Under the pieces are notes generated by a model. It saw only the letters and a program-made list of their open reading frames with translations, searched no databases and was not told the origin of the DNA. From Bacillota bacterium (GTDB lineage: Bacteria > Bacillota > Clostridia > Lachnospirales > Anaerotignaceae), in NCBI GenBank assembly GCA_019422105.1, contig JAHZDZ010000019.1:1-43409 (forward strand): a stretch of 43,409 nucleotides of DNA. Reading direction: 5' to 3'. Positions within the stretch are counted from its first letter, which is position 1; every line of letters starts with the position of its first letter. A program made the translations under genes and the position numbers. Positions 16,933 to 25,345 of the stretch are shown one piece after another.

Positions 16933-16959
16933 ATATAAGAAAGAAAAGGGGGAAGTAAG

Positions 16960-17649
16960 ATGAGAATACTGGTAGCGGAGGATGACCGAACTATAGCCAT
17001 GGGTCTTGCCTATTCCCTGGAGCAGGAGGGGTATTTTCCCATCAGCTGTTATGACTATAAAAGCGCTCTGGAAACGGTTGAGAATACTTATTTTGATATG
17101 GCGCTGCTGGATTTAGGACTTCCCGGCGGCAGCGGCTATGAGCTTTGCAGAAAAATTAAGGCGAAGGGAGAAATTCCCGTTGTCTTTCTCACGGCCTGTG
17201 ACGAGGAGGTAAATGTAGTTATGGGACTTGATATGGGCGCGGATGATTATATTACTAAGCCTTTCCGCGTCAGAGAGCTTATGAGCCGGTTAAGAAGTGT
17301 CAACAGGAGATACAGGGCACCGATGAAGACGGCGAATGAATTATTTCTCGGAAATATAAGGGTATCTGTAAAGGAGGCAAGGGTCTTCAGAGGGGAAGAG
17401 GAAATTGTGTTGACAGCTTTGGAATACAGGCTTCTTCTGCTTTTTATAAACAACAAGGGGATTGTGATGACAAGAAGCAGGCTTTTGGAGGAGCTATGGG
17501 ATGTAACAGGGGATTTTGTGAATGATAACACACTGACGGTATATATCAAAAGGCTGAGGGACAAGCTCGAGAGGGATCCCGAGAATCCGCAGCTTATCAA
17601 AACAGTACGGGGGCTGGGCTACAAGGCGGGTGATAAAAATGCTGTATAA
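16960..17649 (+). CDS. OmpR-family response regulator (BceR/VanR-like)
   Basis: A 229-aa regulator. The receiver domain has AEDD at 7-9, phospho-Asp51 in LLDLGLPG and Lys in YITKPF. The C-terminal winged helix ends in VRGLGYKA. GGGGGAAG lies just upstream of the ATG. The next gene, its kinase, begins inside its last codons. It is first in a regulator-kinase-ATPase-permease operon, the standard layout of peptide-antibiotic sensing and detoxification modules in Firmicutes. A likely binding site for it is the 11-bp direct repeat at 18658-18679 before the transporter genes. Confidence 0.92.
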   Translation: MRILVAEDDRTIAMGLAYSLEQEGYFPISCYDYKSALETVENTYFDMALLDLGLPGGSGYELCRKIKAKGEIPVVFLTACDEEVNVVMGLDMGADDYITKPFRVRELMSRLRSVNRRYRAPMKTANELFLGNIRVSVKEARVFRGEEEIVLTALEYRLLLLFINNKGIVMTRSRLLEELWDVTGDFVNDNTLTVYIKRLRDKLERDPENPQLIKTVRGLGYKAGDKNAV

Positions 17650-18640
17650 CAGTGAGATAAGACTGTTTCTGGCGGGATCCGCTGTGATATGTCTGCCGGG
17701 CATTTTCTGGATGTACCGTATTTCTCCTGCCTGTGCCATAGTTGGGGGAGTCTGTCTGCTTTTTCTTATTTTGTTTTATTTCTTTTTTACACTGTGGAGA
17801 TACGGGGAGATAAGAAAGCTATCGGCAAAGCTTCGGAATATCTGTATGGGGGACTATTCACTGGATGTCAGAGATAACAGGGAAGGAGAACTCAGCATTT
17901 TAAAAAACGACATTTATAAGGTAACAACAATGCTGACCAATGATAGGCAGGAGATGGAATCGGAAAAAAACAAGCTCTCGGATGCCTTGTCTGATATATC
18001 CCATCAGCTGAAGACACCGCTCACCTCCATGGGGCTTATGACGGAGCTTTTGGGAAGAGAAAAAATAGAGGATAAAAAAAGACAGCAGTTTGCTGTAAGC
18101 CTGAACGCGCAGATTGAGCGGATACAATGGCTGGTGGCATCTCTTCTTAAGCTGGCGAAAATTGATGCGGGAACGGTGCAGTTCAAGAAAGACAGTATAC
18201 AGGCGGACAGGCTCATAGAGCGCGTGATGGATCCCTTTTTGATACAGATGGATTTAAAAGAGATTGCCTTTTCCGTTACAGGGGCTGATGGTATATGCTT
18301 TACGGGAGATTTCTGCTGGATTGCAGAGGCGGTGGGGAATATTTTAAAAAACTGTGTGGAAAACACACCGCAGGGAGGCCAAATTGCTGTGCGCTGTGAA
18401 GAAAATCCACTGTTTTGTGCCATTGAGATTAAGGACAGCGGCGCCGGAATTGAAAAGGAGGATTTACCCTACATTTTCCAGCGGTTTTATAAAGGGAAAA
18501 ATGCAGGGGAGGACAGTGTGGGCATTGGCTTATCGCTGTCGAAAACCATTATTATGGCACAAGGGGGAGACATAACGGCGGAGAGTGAGAAGGGAACGGG
18601 AAGCACCTTTTTGATAAAGCTGTACAAGCAGGTAATATGA
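17639..18640 (+). CDS. Short-loop membrane sensor histidine kinase (BceS-like)
   Basis: A 333-aa kinase with two membrane helices (about 8-25 and 32-52) joined by only about six residues, so there is no extracellular sensor domain. A HAMP-like linker (about 55-105), HisKA with His122 in ISHQLKTPLTS and a HATPase domain with NILKNCVENTP, DSGAGI and GIGLSLSK follow. This design is typical of intramembrane-sensing kinases that read the state of a partner ABC transporter. The ATG at 17639 is inside the regulator gene (11-nt overlap) and follows GGCGG; a GTG three codons earlier is an alternative. Confidence 0.9.
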   Translation: MLYNSEIRLFLAGSAVICLPGIFWMYRISPACAIVGGVCLLFLILFYFFFTLWRYGEIRKLSAKLRNICMGDYSLDVRDNREGELSILKNDIYKVTTMLTNDRQEMESEKNKLSDALSDISHQLKTPLTSMGLMTELLGREKIEDKKRQQFAVSLNAQIERIQWLVASLLKLAKIDAGTVQFKKDSIQADRLIERVMDPFLIQMDLKEIAFSVTGADGICFTGDFCWIAEAVGNILKNCVENTPQGGQIAVRCEENPLFCAIEIKDSGAGIEKEDLPYIFQRFYKGKNAGEDSVGIGLSLSKTIIMAQGGDITAESEKGTGSTFLIKLYKQVI

Positions 18641-18657
18641 CGATTTTGTAAGGAAAA

Positions 18658-18690
18658 AGTCATGGGATAGTCATAGGGGAGGGCTATACT
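18658..18690 (+). promoter_or_regulatory. 11-bp direct repeat operator and -10 of the ABC transporter genes
   Basis: AGTCATGGGAT (18658-18668) is followed directly by AGTCATAGGGG (18669-18679), an exact 11-nt period. TATACT (18685-18690) lies about 10 nt after the second AGTCAT core. There is no good -35 hexamer; the repeats occupy its place. This is how OmpR/PhoB-type regulators activate promoters, so this is a probable target of the regulator encoded at 16960. Confidence 0.6.
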
Positions 18691-18725
18691 TCTGCCATAA
18701 AGTGAATTGACAGGAGGGAAAGAAC

Positions 18726-19409
18726 ATGGAACTTTTAAAAATTGAACACTTATCTAAGGTATACGGCAGGGGAGAAACACAGGTCAAGGCATTGGAGGAA
18801 ATTTCCTTTTCTGTTCAAAAGGGTGAATTTATTGCCATTGTCGGCCCTTCTGGTTCCGGCAAGTCTACGCTTTTGCATATTCTGGGAGGCGTTGACACAC
18901 CCACGTCGGGCAAGGTTTTTATCGACAATACGGATATTTATGGGCTGAACCAGACACAGCTTGCCATATTCCGCAGAAGGCAGATTGGTCTTATCTATCA
19001 GTTTTATAATCTGATACCCGTTTTAAATGTGGAGGAGAACATTACGCTGCCTCTTTTGCTGGACCATCAGGAGGTAAATGGGGGACAGCTTGACACGCTT
19101 TTGAGCGTACTGGGACTGCAAAACAGAAGGGGTCATCTGCCAAACCAGCTATCCGGCGGCCAGCAACAGAGGGTTTCCATTGGAAGAGCGCTGATAAACC
19201 AGCCTGCCCTGGTGCTGGCGGATGAGCCGACCGGCAATCTGGACAGCAAAAACAGCAGTGAGATTATTGATTTGCTGAAAATGTTCAACCGCAATTACCG
19301 CCAGACACTAATCATCATTACCCACGATGAAAGGATTGCCTTGCAGGCGGACAGGATTATTGCCATTGAGGACGGAAAAATCGCGAAGGACGAGGTGATC
19401 CGTCCATGA
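18726..19409 (+). CDS. ABC transporter ATP-binding protein (BceA/MacB/LolD type)
   Basis: A 227-aa ATPase with Walker A GPSGSGKST (about 39-47), Q-loop in YQFYNLIP, signature LSGGQQQRVSIGRAL, Walker B VLADEPTGNLD and an H-loop in IITHDE. The length and the LSGGQQQR signature are those of the ATPases that pair with FtsX-type permeases. The ATG has AGGAGGG upstream. Its stop overlaps the permease start (ATGA). It lies 85 nt after the kinase gene, and that gap carries its own regulated promoter at 18658-18690. Confidence 0.93.
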   Translation: MELLKIEHLSKVYGRGETQVKALEEISFSVQKGEFIAIVGPSGSGKSTLLHILGGVDTPTSGKVFIDNTDIYGLNQTQLAIFRRRQIGLIYQFYNLIPVLNVEENITLPLLLDHQEVNGGQLDTLLSVLGLQNRRGHLPNQLSGGQQQRVSIGRALINQPALVLADEPTGNLDSKNSSEIIDLLKMFNRNYRQTLIIITHDERIALQADRIIAIEDGKIAKDEVIRP

Positions 19410-22048
19410 ATATTGAAAATAAAGTAACGCTTCGCCATTTGCGGGCGAACAAAAAAAGGACGCTGGTGACAATTGTAGGCGCTGTCATATCTGCGGCGAT
19501 GATAACCGCTGTGGCGACGCTGGGCTTTTCCTATATGGATTTGATGCAGCGGGAGGAAATCAATTATTCGGGGAACTGGAATATAGCTTATGAGAATATT
19601 ACTCCGGAGCAGGCAGAAAAGGCGGATGGGGAAAAGGAAGTAAAAAATGTTTCCCTTTTCAGGGAGGAAGGCTTTGCAGCTTTGGAAAAAAGCAGCAACA
19701 GCGGCAAGCCTTACCTGTATCTTACAGGCTATGATCCACAGGGATTCGAAAACTTTAATATTCGTCTGACAGAAGGGCGGTATCCGCAAAACGGCAGTGA
19801 GATAATATTGTCGGATTCCATTTTATATAACAGCGGAGCAGCGATACAAACAGGGGACTATCTCAATTTGAGTGTTGGACAGAGGGCGCTTTTGGGGGGA
19901 GTGGACATTGAAAACTCGCAAGAGATGGGCCCGTTTCGGCAGCTTGTGACGGATGAGGCGGGAAATTCCCTTGAGATTTTGCAGAACTGTCAAGAAAAAA
20001 GCTATAGGGTTGTAGGCTATTTTGAGGCACTTCCCACAGAATATAACTGGTCTCCCGGGTATACCGCCATTACGGGTATTAACAGAGAGGTGCTGACACA
20101 AGGGGATAAAATTGATGCCTATGTGGTTTTAAACCATGTGAATCATGGCATTTATAAAATTGGAGAGGAGATAGCGCAGAAAGCGGGAATTGATGATGAC
20201 GCAGTAAAGTATAACAATAGTCTTTTGCGCTGGTACGGCATTTTTCGGGGCGGCCAGCTGGGAAAGACAATTTACGGTTTCATGGCAATGCTTTTTGCCG
20301 TCATCATTATCGGCTCCGTATCTCTTATCTATAATGCCTTTGCCATTTCCGTGTCAGAGCGGGCGAAATATTTGGGTATGCTTGCAAGTGTAGGCGCCAC
20401 CAGAAAGCAGAAACGAAACTCGGTTCTCTTTGAGGGATGCGTGATCGGAGCTGTGAGTATTCCACTGGGGGTATTGTCGGGCATAGCGGGAACAGGAATC
20501 ATGTTTATGGTAATCAGCCCCATCTCCCAGAGAGCTTTGGGAGTTACGGAAAGCCTGAGGCTTGTGGTATCACCATTTGCCGTATTAGGGGCAGTGCTTC
20601 TTTCCGCCGTAACCATAGGACTTTCCGTATATTTTCCCGCGAGAAGGGCGAGCAAAATATCTGCCATAGACGCCATCAGGCAAGGACAGGATATTCGCAT
20701 AAAAGCAAAAAATGTCAAAACCATGAGACTTACAGGCAGGTTTTTTGGATTGGAGGGTGAGCTTGGGCTGAAAAACCTGAAGCGAAACAGGGGCAGGTAT
20801 TTTGCCACTATATTTTCTTTGATTGTCAGTGTTTTTTTATTTTTGACCGTATCAAGCTTTTCCCTGTATATGAATAAATCAATGGAGATGACAACAGACG
20901 GCGTTAACTTTGATGTGGTTGTGTCGTCCTATCAGGAAACCTCAAATCCAGAGGAGTATGAGAATAAAACGTCATTTTTCAGAGGTCTTGAGGAGGCGGA
21001 ATACGCTGATGAAAGGATTCTGCACTATTTCATGCCTGTCTGGACGAATCTGGATAGAGACATGGCGCCTGATTCCATTGTTCAGGGACAGCCCGGGGAG
21101 GATTATTATAAATCCATTGTGCGGCTTTATGGTCTTGAGGAGGATGACTTTGCAAAATATCTGAAGGAAGCGGGTATTTCGTCTCTGTCAGGGGAGAAGG
21201 ACGTAACACAGGGGGTATTTCTCAGTACGACGGCATTTCGGGCGGATGGCGGCAGCCGCTATGCGGAGGAAGCTTCCCTTCATGCCAGCGTGGGGGATGT
21301 GCTTGCCCTATTTAACGTAGAGTACGACGACGAGGGGGAGGCAGTGGAAAGAAGACTTTTGGAGCCTTTGGAGGTAGCAGCCTTCACGGATGTATGCCCA
21401 ATGGGAATATCGAATAAGGGAGAAGCGGGAAACATAACGGTAATCCTTCCCCTCAGCGGACTGGAGCGGATAGCGGGAGAAGAAGGCGTTTGTCTTATAC
21501 AGCCAAGCATCAGCTTTACCACACAGGAGCATGACGCTTTGGTAGGGGAGTTGGAGGAAAAGGTAAAGAGGTATGAAAAGTCCGGTACGGTTTTTATACA
21601 GGACTTATACACCTACAAGCAGAGGGAAAGCCAGATGCTTCTTCTCATAACGATTTTCACCTACGGCTTTATTGTGCTGGTTTCCGCAATCTGTGTTGCG
21701 AATATATTCAATACGATTTCTACCGGCATAGCCCTGCGCAAGAGAGAATTTGCCATGCTGCGCTCTGTGGGGATGACGCAGGAAAGCTTTCGAAAAATGA
21801 TTCGGTATGAAAGCATATTTTACGGTATAAAGGCGTTGGGCTATGGCCTTCCTCTGGGAACGGCCATGTCGGTATTGATGTATGATAGACTGGAGGGGGG
21901 CTTCCTGTTTCCCTTTACGCTGCCGTGGTTAAGTTATGTCCTTGTAATTGTATTTGTTTTTTTAATCGTCAGTGCCACCATGTTTTATTCCTTTGGCAAA
22001 ATAAAGGGGGACGACATAGCAGAAACGCTGAAGGAGGAGAATATATAA
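19406..22048 (+). CDS. FtsX-type ABC permease with two large extracellular domains
   Basis: An 880-aa membrane protein. TM1 (about 17-37) is followed by an extracellular domain of about 240 residues, three helices (about 285-310, 345-372, 388-410), a further helix (about 475-498), a second extracellular domain of about 240 residues, then three helices near 748-772, 800-820 and 838-865. This is a duplicated 1+3 FtsX plan, larger than BceB (about 650 aa) but common in Clostridia. It is translationally coupled to the ATPase. The expected role is moving or dislodging a membrane-active peptide, or signalling its presence to the two-helix kinase; the substrate is unknown. Confidence 0.9.
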   Translation: MNIENKVTLRHLRANKKRTLVTIVGAVISAAMITAVATLGFSYMDLMQREEINYSGNWNIAYENITPEQAEKADGEKEVKNVSLFREEGFAALEKSSNSGKPYLYLTGYDPQGFENFNIRLTEGRYPQNGSEIILSDSILYNSGAAIQTGDYLNLSVGQRALLGGVDIENSQEMGPFRQLVTDEAGNSLEILQNCQEKSYRVVGYFEALPTEYNWSPGYTAITGINREVLTQGDKIDAYVVLNHVNHGIYKIGEEIAQKAGIDDDAVKYNNSLLRWYGIFRGGQLGKTIYGFMAMLFAVIIIGSVSLIYNAFAISVSERAKYLGMLASVGATRKQKRNSVLFEGCVIGAVSIPLGVLSGIAGTGIMFMVISPISQRALGVTESLRLVVSPFAVLGAVLLSAVTIGLSVYFPARRASKISAIDAIRQGQDIRIKAKNVKTMRLTGRFFGLEGELGLKNLKRNRGRYFATIFSLIVSVFLFLTVSSFSLYMNKSMEMTTDGVNFDVVVSSYQETSNPEEYENKTSFFRGLEEAEYADERILHYFMPVWTNLDRDMAPDSIVQGQPGEDYYKSIVRLYGLEEDDFAKYLKEAGISSLSGEKDVTQGVFLSTTAFRADGGSRYAEEASLHASVGDVLALFNVEYDDEGEAVERRLLEPLEVAAFTDVCPMGISNKGEAGNITVILPLSGLERIAGEEGVCLIQPSISFTTQEHDALVGELEEKVKRYEKSGTVFIQDLYTYKQRESQMLLLITIFTYGFIVLVSAICVANIFNTISTGIALRKREFAMLRSVGMTQESFRKMIRYESIFYGIKALGYGLPLGTAMSVLMYDRLEGGFLFPFTLPWLSYVLVIVFVFLIVSATMFYSFGKIKGDDIAETLKEENI

Positions 22049-22187
22049 AGGATTCCGCTTTGGGCATGAATGCAGAGACTTCCGTTAAGGTTTATCTTCC
22101 ACGCTGAAGGGCAGGCAAGAAAGCGCTATATATTTCGGACATAGGAATTACGGCTAAACAGAAGAATTTTGACAGACGAAAGTATGA

Positions 22188-22229
22188 CAAAACAGCGGCA
22201 TCACTGGAAACAGGGATGCCGCTGTTTTG
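22188..22229 (+). terminator. Strong intrinsic terminator after the FtsX permease
   Basis: CAAAACAGCGGCATC (22188-22202) and GATGCCGCTGTTTTG (22215-22229) form a 15-bp perfect stem with a 12-nt loop; the right arm supplies the T-run. It separates the ABC operon from the small regulator at 22342. Confidence 0.8.
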
Positions 22230-22246
22230 ACTTCCCTGACTGTGCC

Positions 22247-22330
22247 TTTCATAAATAGTTTAATTTTATGAAAAGATAAGGTGCATATTGATTTTAATAA
22301 TATGAAAGTATATAATCAATTTTATGAAAG
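22247..22330 (+). promoter_or_regulatory. Promoter and repeated TATGAAA motifs before the DUF2089 gene
   Basis: TTGATT (22288-22293), a 17-nt spacer and TATAAT (22311-22316) form a strong promoter with a leader of about 20 nt. Around it TATGAAA occurs at 22267, 22301 and 22323, and inverted as TTTCATA at 22247. TTTCATAAA/TTTATGAAA is a 9-bp inverted repeat, and AATTTTATGAAA is repeated at 22262 and 22318. The arrangement suggests an operator, perhaps for the adjacent HTH-like protein itself. Confidence 0.6.
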
Positions 22331-22341
22331 GGGCGTTATGG

Positions 22342-22644
22342 ATGGCTATAGAGGTGATACCGGAATGGATGGCAAATCTGGAGGAAGAGGATGTTGCTTT
22401 TATCAGGAATTTTATATTGGCCAGCGGTTCTCTGAAGGAGGTTGCGGGAGATTACGGTGTGACATATCCCACGGTAAGGTTAAGACTGGACAGACTTATA
22501 CAAAAAATAAAAATCAATGAGGAAAATGCGGAGGAACCCTATATCGCATTGATTAAGAGGCTGGCTGTGAATGACAGACTGGATTTTGCCACGGCGAAGA
22601 TTTTGATACAGGAATACAAGAAAAGAAGGGAGCAGGGTTTATAA
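22342..22644 (+). CDS. Small DUF2089-family regulator-like protein
   Basis: A 100-aa cytosolic protein. It begins MAIEVIPEWM, followed by a helix-turn-helix-like segment (ILASGSLKEVAGDYGVTYPTVRLRLDRLI, split here as two motifs: SGSLKEVAGDYGV and TYPTVRLRLDRL). This matches the DUF2089 family, small Firmicute proteins thought to act as DNA-binding regulators. The AAAGGGG eight nt upstream selects the ATG at 22342 over one six codons earlier. The next gene starts in its stop codon, so it works with a small membrane protein, perhaps as a sensor-regulator pair. The function is not experimentally known to me. Confidence 0.75.
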   Translation: MAIEVIPEWMANLEEEDVAFIRNFILASGSLKEVAGDYGVTYPTVRLRLDRLIQKIKINEENAEEPYIALIKRLAVNDRLDFATAKILIQEYKKRREQGL

Positions 22645-22958
22645 TGTTTTTTCTTTTTATATTTTTGTTTTTTGCTGCTCTGATTCTGTTACAGGGCTGT
22701 TTATCCAAAAGGAGAGAGAAATGGATCGGTTTTGTTTTACCTGTTATTACGTTTTCTATCTCTCTTATTGTGCTGCTGTTTTTTAACGCTGAGGGGTATT
22801 TTTTCGCGCAGCCCTTTGGCGGGAGATATTTTTTTAAAACGGAAATGCTGTTTGTACTGTGTAATATTCCAACCGCACTCTTTTTGATTGTTCATTTTAT
22901 GGTGCAAAGATACAGCCGCAAAAAGGGACTGGATAAAATGGAAATACAGGATTTATAG
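22644..22958 (+). CDS. Small three-helix membrane protein of unknown function
   Basis: A 104-aa hydrophobic protein with predicted helices at about 2-19, 27-48 and 67-88 and a positively charged C-terminus (QRYSRKKG), placing that end in the cytosol. The start overlaps the stop of the DUF2089 gene (TAATG), so the pair is translationally coupled. I do not recognise a family. A role as membrane partner or anti-factor for the small regulator is the simplest reading of the context but is inference. Confidence 0.65.
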   Translation: MFFLFIFLFFAALILLQGCLSKRREKWIGFVLPVITFSISLIVLLFFNAEGYFFAQPFGGRYFFKTEMLFVLCNIPTALFLIVHFMVQRYSRKKGLDKMEIQDL

Positions 22959-23216
22959 CGAATGGGAAAAAAGAATATTCCGCTAAAGGGATTGGAATAA
23001 CCGTCAGAGGTTGTCTTTGGGGGCTGCTGCTAAATGACCGGCAAAGGCAGACTGAATCTGAATGCGCTTTTTGCCGCGGACAAAAGATATTGCCACAAAC
23101 CATAAAGGTTAGGACGCTGAAAGCGGTTTTACACAGCACAATACAGACTGTTTCTAGGATTTTAAGTCTTTTGAAACGGCTCTCCTTATGCCCCGGCCTG
23201 AAATCAAAACAGTCAG

Positions 23217-23243
23217 AAAAGCTTGATTTATCAAGCTTTTTTG
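23217..23243 (+). terminator. Intrinsic terminator
   Basis: AAAAGCTTGA (23217-23226), a TTTA loop, then TCAAGCTTTT (23231-23240) and further T. It probably ends the DUF2089/membrane-protein transcript about 260 nt after the last stop and insulates the Ter promoter. Confidence 0.65.
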
Positions 23244-23502
23244 TATTTAAAGCAATATTTTTTTTGCTTGGGGGTACTTTGTCAGCGTTATTTTCGCAGG
23301 GCTTATTCAATAGAGAGGTTTGTTTTTTAAGACAAACCGTCTTGGGCAGCTATCTATTTGAGGTATTTAAGGCTGTATACGGTATACGTATGCTGTCCGC
23401 GTCGGTAAAAATAATTTATTAGTTTCCATGTTTTGTTGTATAGAATACATATAGATTTATTCTGATTTTTAGTTAAATTTACATGAAAAAGGGATAAGAA
23501 AA

Positions 23503-23531
23503 TTGACAAATGCTGTAGGATAAGGTAACAT
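23503..23531 (+). promoter_or_regulatory. Main promoter of the Ter super-locus
   Basis: A perfect TTGACA (23503-23508), a 17-nt spacer and TAACAT (23526-23531). It gives a leader of about 75 nt to the vWA gene. This is a housekeeping-type promoter; no ECF sigma-type element was recognised, unlike the stress-sigma control known for the yce genes of Bacillus. Confidence 0.65.
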
Positions 23532-23614
23532 GGAATTGTTAATAATTTATTCTTTTTGATGTTTTATGGCATATAAACTGTAAAAATTGCATGAAGAAAA
23601 AGGAGGACAACAGA

Positions 23615-24235
23615 ATGGAATATGAGAGAAGGCTTCCCATTTATCTGCTTGTGGACTGCTCCTCCTCTATGGCGGGGGACTCTATTGAGGCTGTAAAACA
23701 GGGAATAAAGGCTTTGTTGTCCGAGCTTTTGGATGATCCGCAGGCGCTAGAAACAGCTTTTCTTTCGGTGATTACCTTTTCCAGCTGCGCCAGGCAGATT
23801 GTTCCCCTTACCCCTTTGCTGGAATTCCGTGAGCCGTCCCTGAGTGCAGGCGGCGTCAGCGCCTTAGGCGCAGCACTTCATCTTTTGGAGGAATGCGTTG
23901 ACAGGGAAGTGAGAACGACAACAGCCAAATGCAAGGGGGATTGGAAGCCTGTTGCGTTTATACTGACAGACGGCGCGCCTACAGATGCATGGAGGGAAAC
24001 GGCATCCAGACTAAAGGCGTCTAATAAAATAAAGCTGATTGGCTGTGCTGCAGGGGCGCAGATTGAGAAGAAAATATTGGAAGAGATAACGGACACAGTT
24101 TTGATTATGAATACACTGACTGCCGGAGATTTGTCACAGTTTTTTTCCTGGGCCTCTGCTTCTGCCGGTACTGTTTTACCGCAGAGGGGTACAGAAAAGG
24201 AGGACGCTTCGGCGGAGGGCTTCCTTATATTATAA
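23615..24235 (+). CDS. TerY-like von Willebrand factor A domain protein
   Basis: A 206-aa soluble protein that is nearly all vWA domain. The metal-ion-dependent adhesion site is complete: DCSSS (about residues 12-16), a later SAGGVSALG region supplying the Thr/Ser loop, and ILTDGAPTD with the second Asp. TerY proteins are single vWA domains that bind a divalent metal and act as interaction hubs. The ATG at 23615 follows AAAGGAGG; an ATG eight codons upstream lies before that site. It is the first gene of the locus and is followed by a PP2C phosphatase and a kinase, the arrangement known as the TerY-P triad. Confidence 0.88.
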   Translation: MEYERRLPIYLLVDCSSSMAGDSIEAVKQGIKALLSELLDDPQALETAFLSVITFSSCARQIVPLTPLLEFREPSLSAGGVSALGAALHLLEECVDREVRTTTAKCKGDWKPVAFILTDGAPTDAWRETASRLKASNKIKLIGCAAGAQIEKKILEEITDTVLIMNTLTAGDLSQFFSWASASAGTVLPQRGTEKEDASAEGFLIL

Positions 24236-24260
24236 TTTTTACCTGCAAATGGCAGAAGAA

Positions 24261-24281
24261 GCCTGAATGACAGTTTCAGGC
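24261..24281 (+). repeat. Small hairpin between the vWA and PP2C genes
   Basis: GCCTGAA (24261-24267) pairs with TTCAGGC (24275-24281). It has no T-run and lies inside the operon, so it more likely affects mRNA stability or relative expression than termination. Confidence 0.35.
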
Positions 24282-24317
24282 CCCTTTGTCTGCAAGGATT
24301 TTTGAGGATGTGATGTT

Positions 24318-25310
24318 TTGTCAAATATTGATGAAATTGACAAGAAAAAATCAGAAATGAATTCTTTTTCCTCAGGGAGATGTGATGACAGCAGGGAAAT
24401 TTCTGTAGTCGGAGGTGTGCTTTACGGCGCCGGCACCACGGGCAAAAAGCACAGGCAGCGCGGAGAAGAGAGACAGGATTTTTTTGAGATACGCAGTGCC
24501 GGAGACTTTTTTATCATTGCGGTATCTGACGGAGCCGGGTCTAAAAACTTTTCAGCGGCAGGGGCAAGAGTAGCCTGTGAAGGTGCGGCCGACAGGATCG
24601 AGGAAGGACTTCTGAGGCTGACGGATAAGACGCGGGAATCTCTTAAAAAGAAAATGCGGGATAAGGAATTCTTGACCGCCTGCGGTCATTTGGCAGAGCT
24701 GTTAAGAGAAGGAGTCCATAAGGCTTATGAAGCGCTGTGCAGGGAAAGAGACCGTCTGGCGGATATTTATACTTCCGTATTCCTTTCAGACCTTTCCACA
24801 ACATGCATGCTTTTGATTGGTGCTGTGTTGGAGGCAGATGACGGACAGGAGCTTTTCACTGTTTCATTGAGTATCGGTGACGGCTGCATTGCTCTTGTCA
24901 ATGAGAATGCCCCCTTTGAGAAAGCGGTGAAGGTGATAGGCGGACAGGACAGCGGCAGATATGCCGGAGAGACTGAATTTTTGCAGTCGGAGGGCATGCT
25001 GGAGGAAAGGAACCTTAAAAACCGCACTTATGTGTCCAGACAGAAGATATCGATGCTTTTTGTCATGACAGACGGCGTGGGGGATGATTATTACCCGCTA
25101 GCGCTTCATATGCGCAGGCTCTGTATGGATTTAAGGGACAGTGGAATTTTGGATGCCGAGTCTGAGAAGGACAGCGGCACATTTCGGGGTTACGGCGGCG
25201 GGATCCAAAAGTCTGACAGGCTTTTGCAATGGCTTGGAGAATATGAAAAAAGAGGCTCCTTTGACGACAGGACGCTGGTTATTTTCCAGCCCTCCGATGT
25301 GGGATGCTGA
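24318..25310 (+). CDS. PP2C-type serine/threonine phosphatase of the TerY-P triad
   Basis: A 330-aa cytosolic phosphatase. Metal-binding signatures of the PPM family are visible: RGEERQD near residue 49, VSDGAGS (about 71-77), LSTTCMLLIG (about 157-166), SIGDGCIAL (about 188-196) and VMTDGVGDD (about 247-255). The likely start is a TTG at 24318 with GAGG 11 nt upstream; the next in-frame ATG (residue 14) would remove only poorly conserved sequence. It should reverse phosphorylation by the kinase encoded 35 nt downstream, with the vWA protein as adaptor or substrate; that pairing is inferred from the triad architecture. Confidence 0.88.
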   Translation: MSNIDEIDKKKSEMNSFSSGRCDDSREISVVGGVLYGAGTTGKKHRQRGEERQDFFEIRSAGDFFIIAVSDGAGSKNFSAAGARVACEGAADRIEEGLLRLTDKTRESLKKKMRDKEFLTACGHLAELLREGVHKAYEALCRERDRLADIYTSVFLSDLSTTCMLLIGAVLEADDGQELFTVSLSIGDGCIALVNENAPFEKAVKVIGGQDSGRYAGETEFLQSEGMLEERNLKNRTYVSRQKISMLFVMTDGVGDDYYPLALHMRRLCMDLRDSGILDAESEKDSGTFRGYGGGIQKSDRLLQWLGEYEKRGSFDDRTLVIFQPSDVGC

Positions 25311-25345
25311 CAGAGTGAGAGGACAAAATACCGGATGGTGATTTG

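Larger units (their letters stand above)
16559..16959. other. 401-nt divergent intergenic region
   Basis: No gene is supported. It separates the soluble hybrid kinase (minus) from the response regulator at 16960 (plus). It contains the minus-strand promoter and 13-bp inverted repeat at 16595-16654, and a plus-strand promoter zone at about 16860-16932 with two copies of TCTTACAATT (16863-16872 and 16891-16900). The remainder is AT-rich without recognisable structure. Confidence 0.5.
22959..23614. other. 656-nt gene-free stretch before the Ter locus
   Basis: No credible gene lies here. Two open frames on opposite strands (22897-23310 minus, 23090-23422 plus) have poor composition and no ribosome binding site, and one runs through a terminator. 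The stretch contains hairpins at 23217-23240 and 23318-23339 and the promoter of the Ter locus at 23503-23531. Two GTATAC palindromes sit at 23375 and 23382. Confidence 0.55.

Noticed and set aside
22281..22520. A 79-codon frame overlapping the DUF2089 gene
   Set aside because: It is out of frame with the conserved protein, starts upstream of the -10 element, and is Gly/Lys-rich without motifs.
22897..23422. Two overlapping open frames on opposite strands (137 and 110 codons)
   Set aside because: No ribosome binding site, unlikely residue composition, and the plus-strand frame crosses a terminator at 23217-23243.
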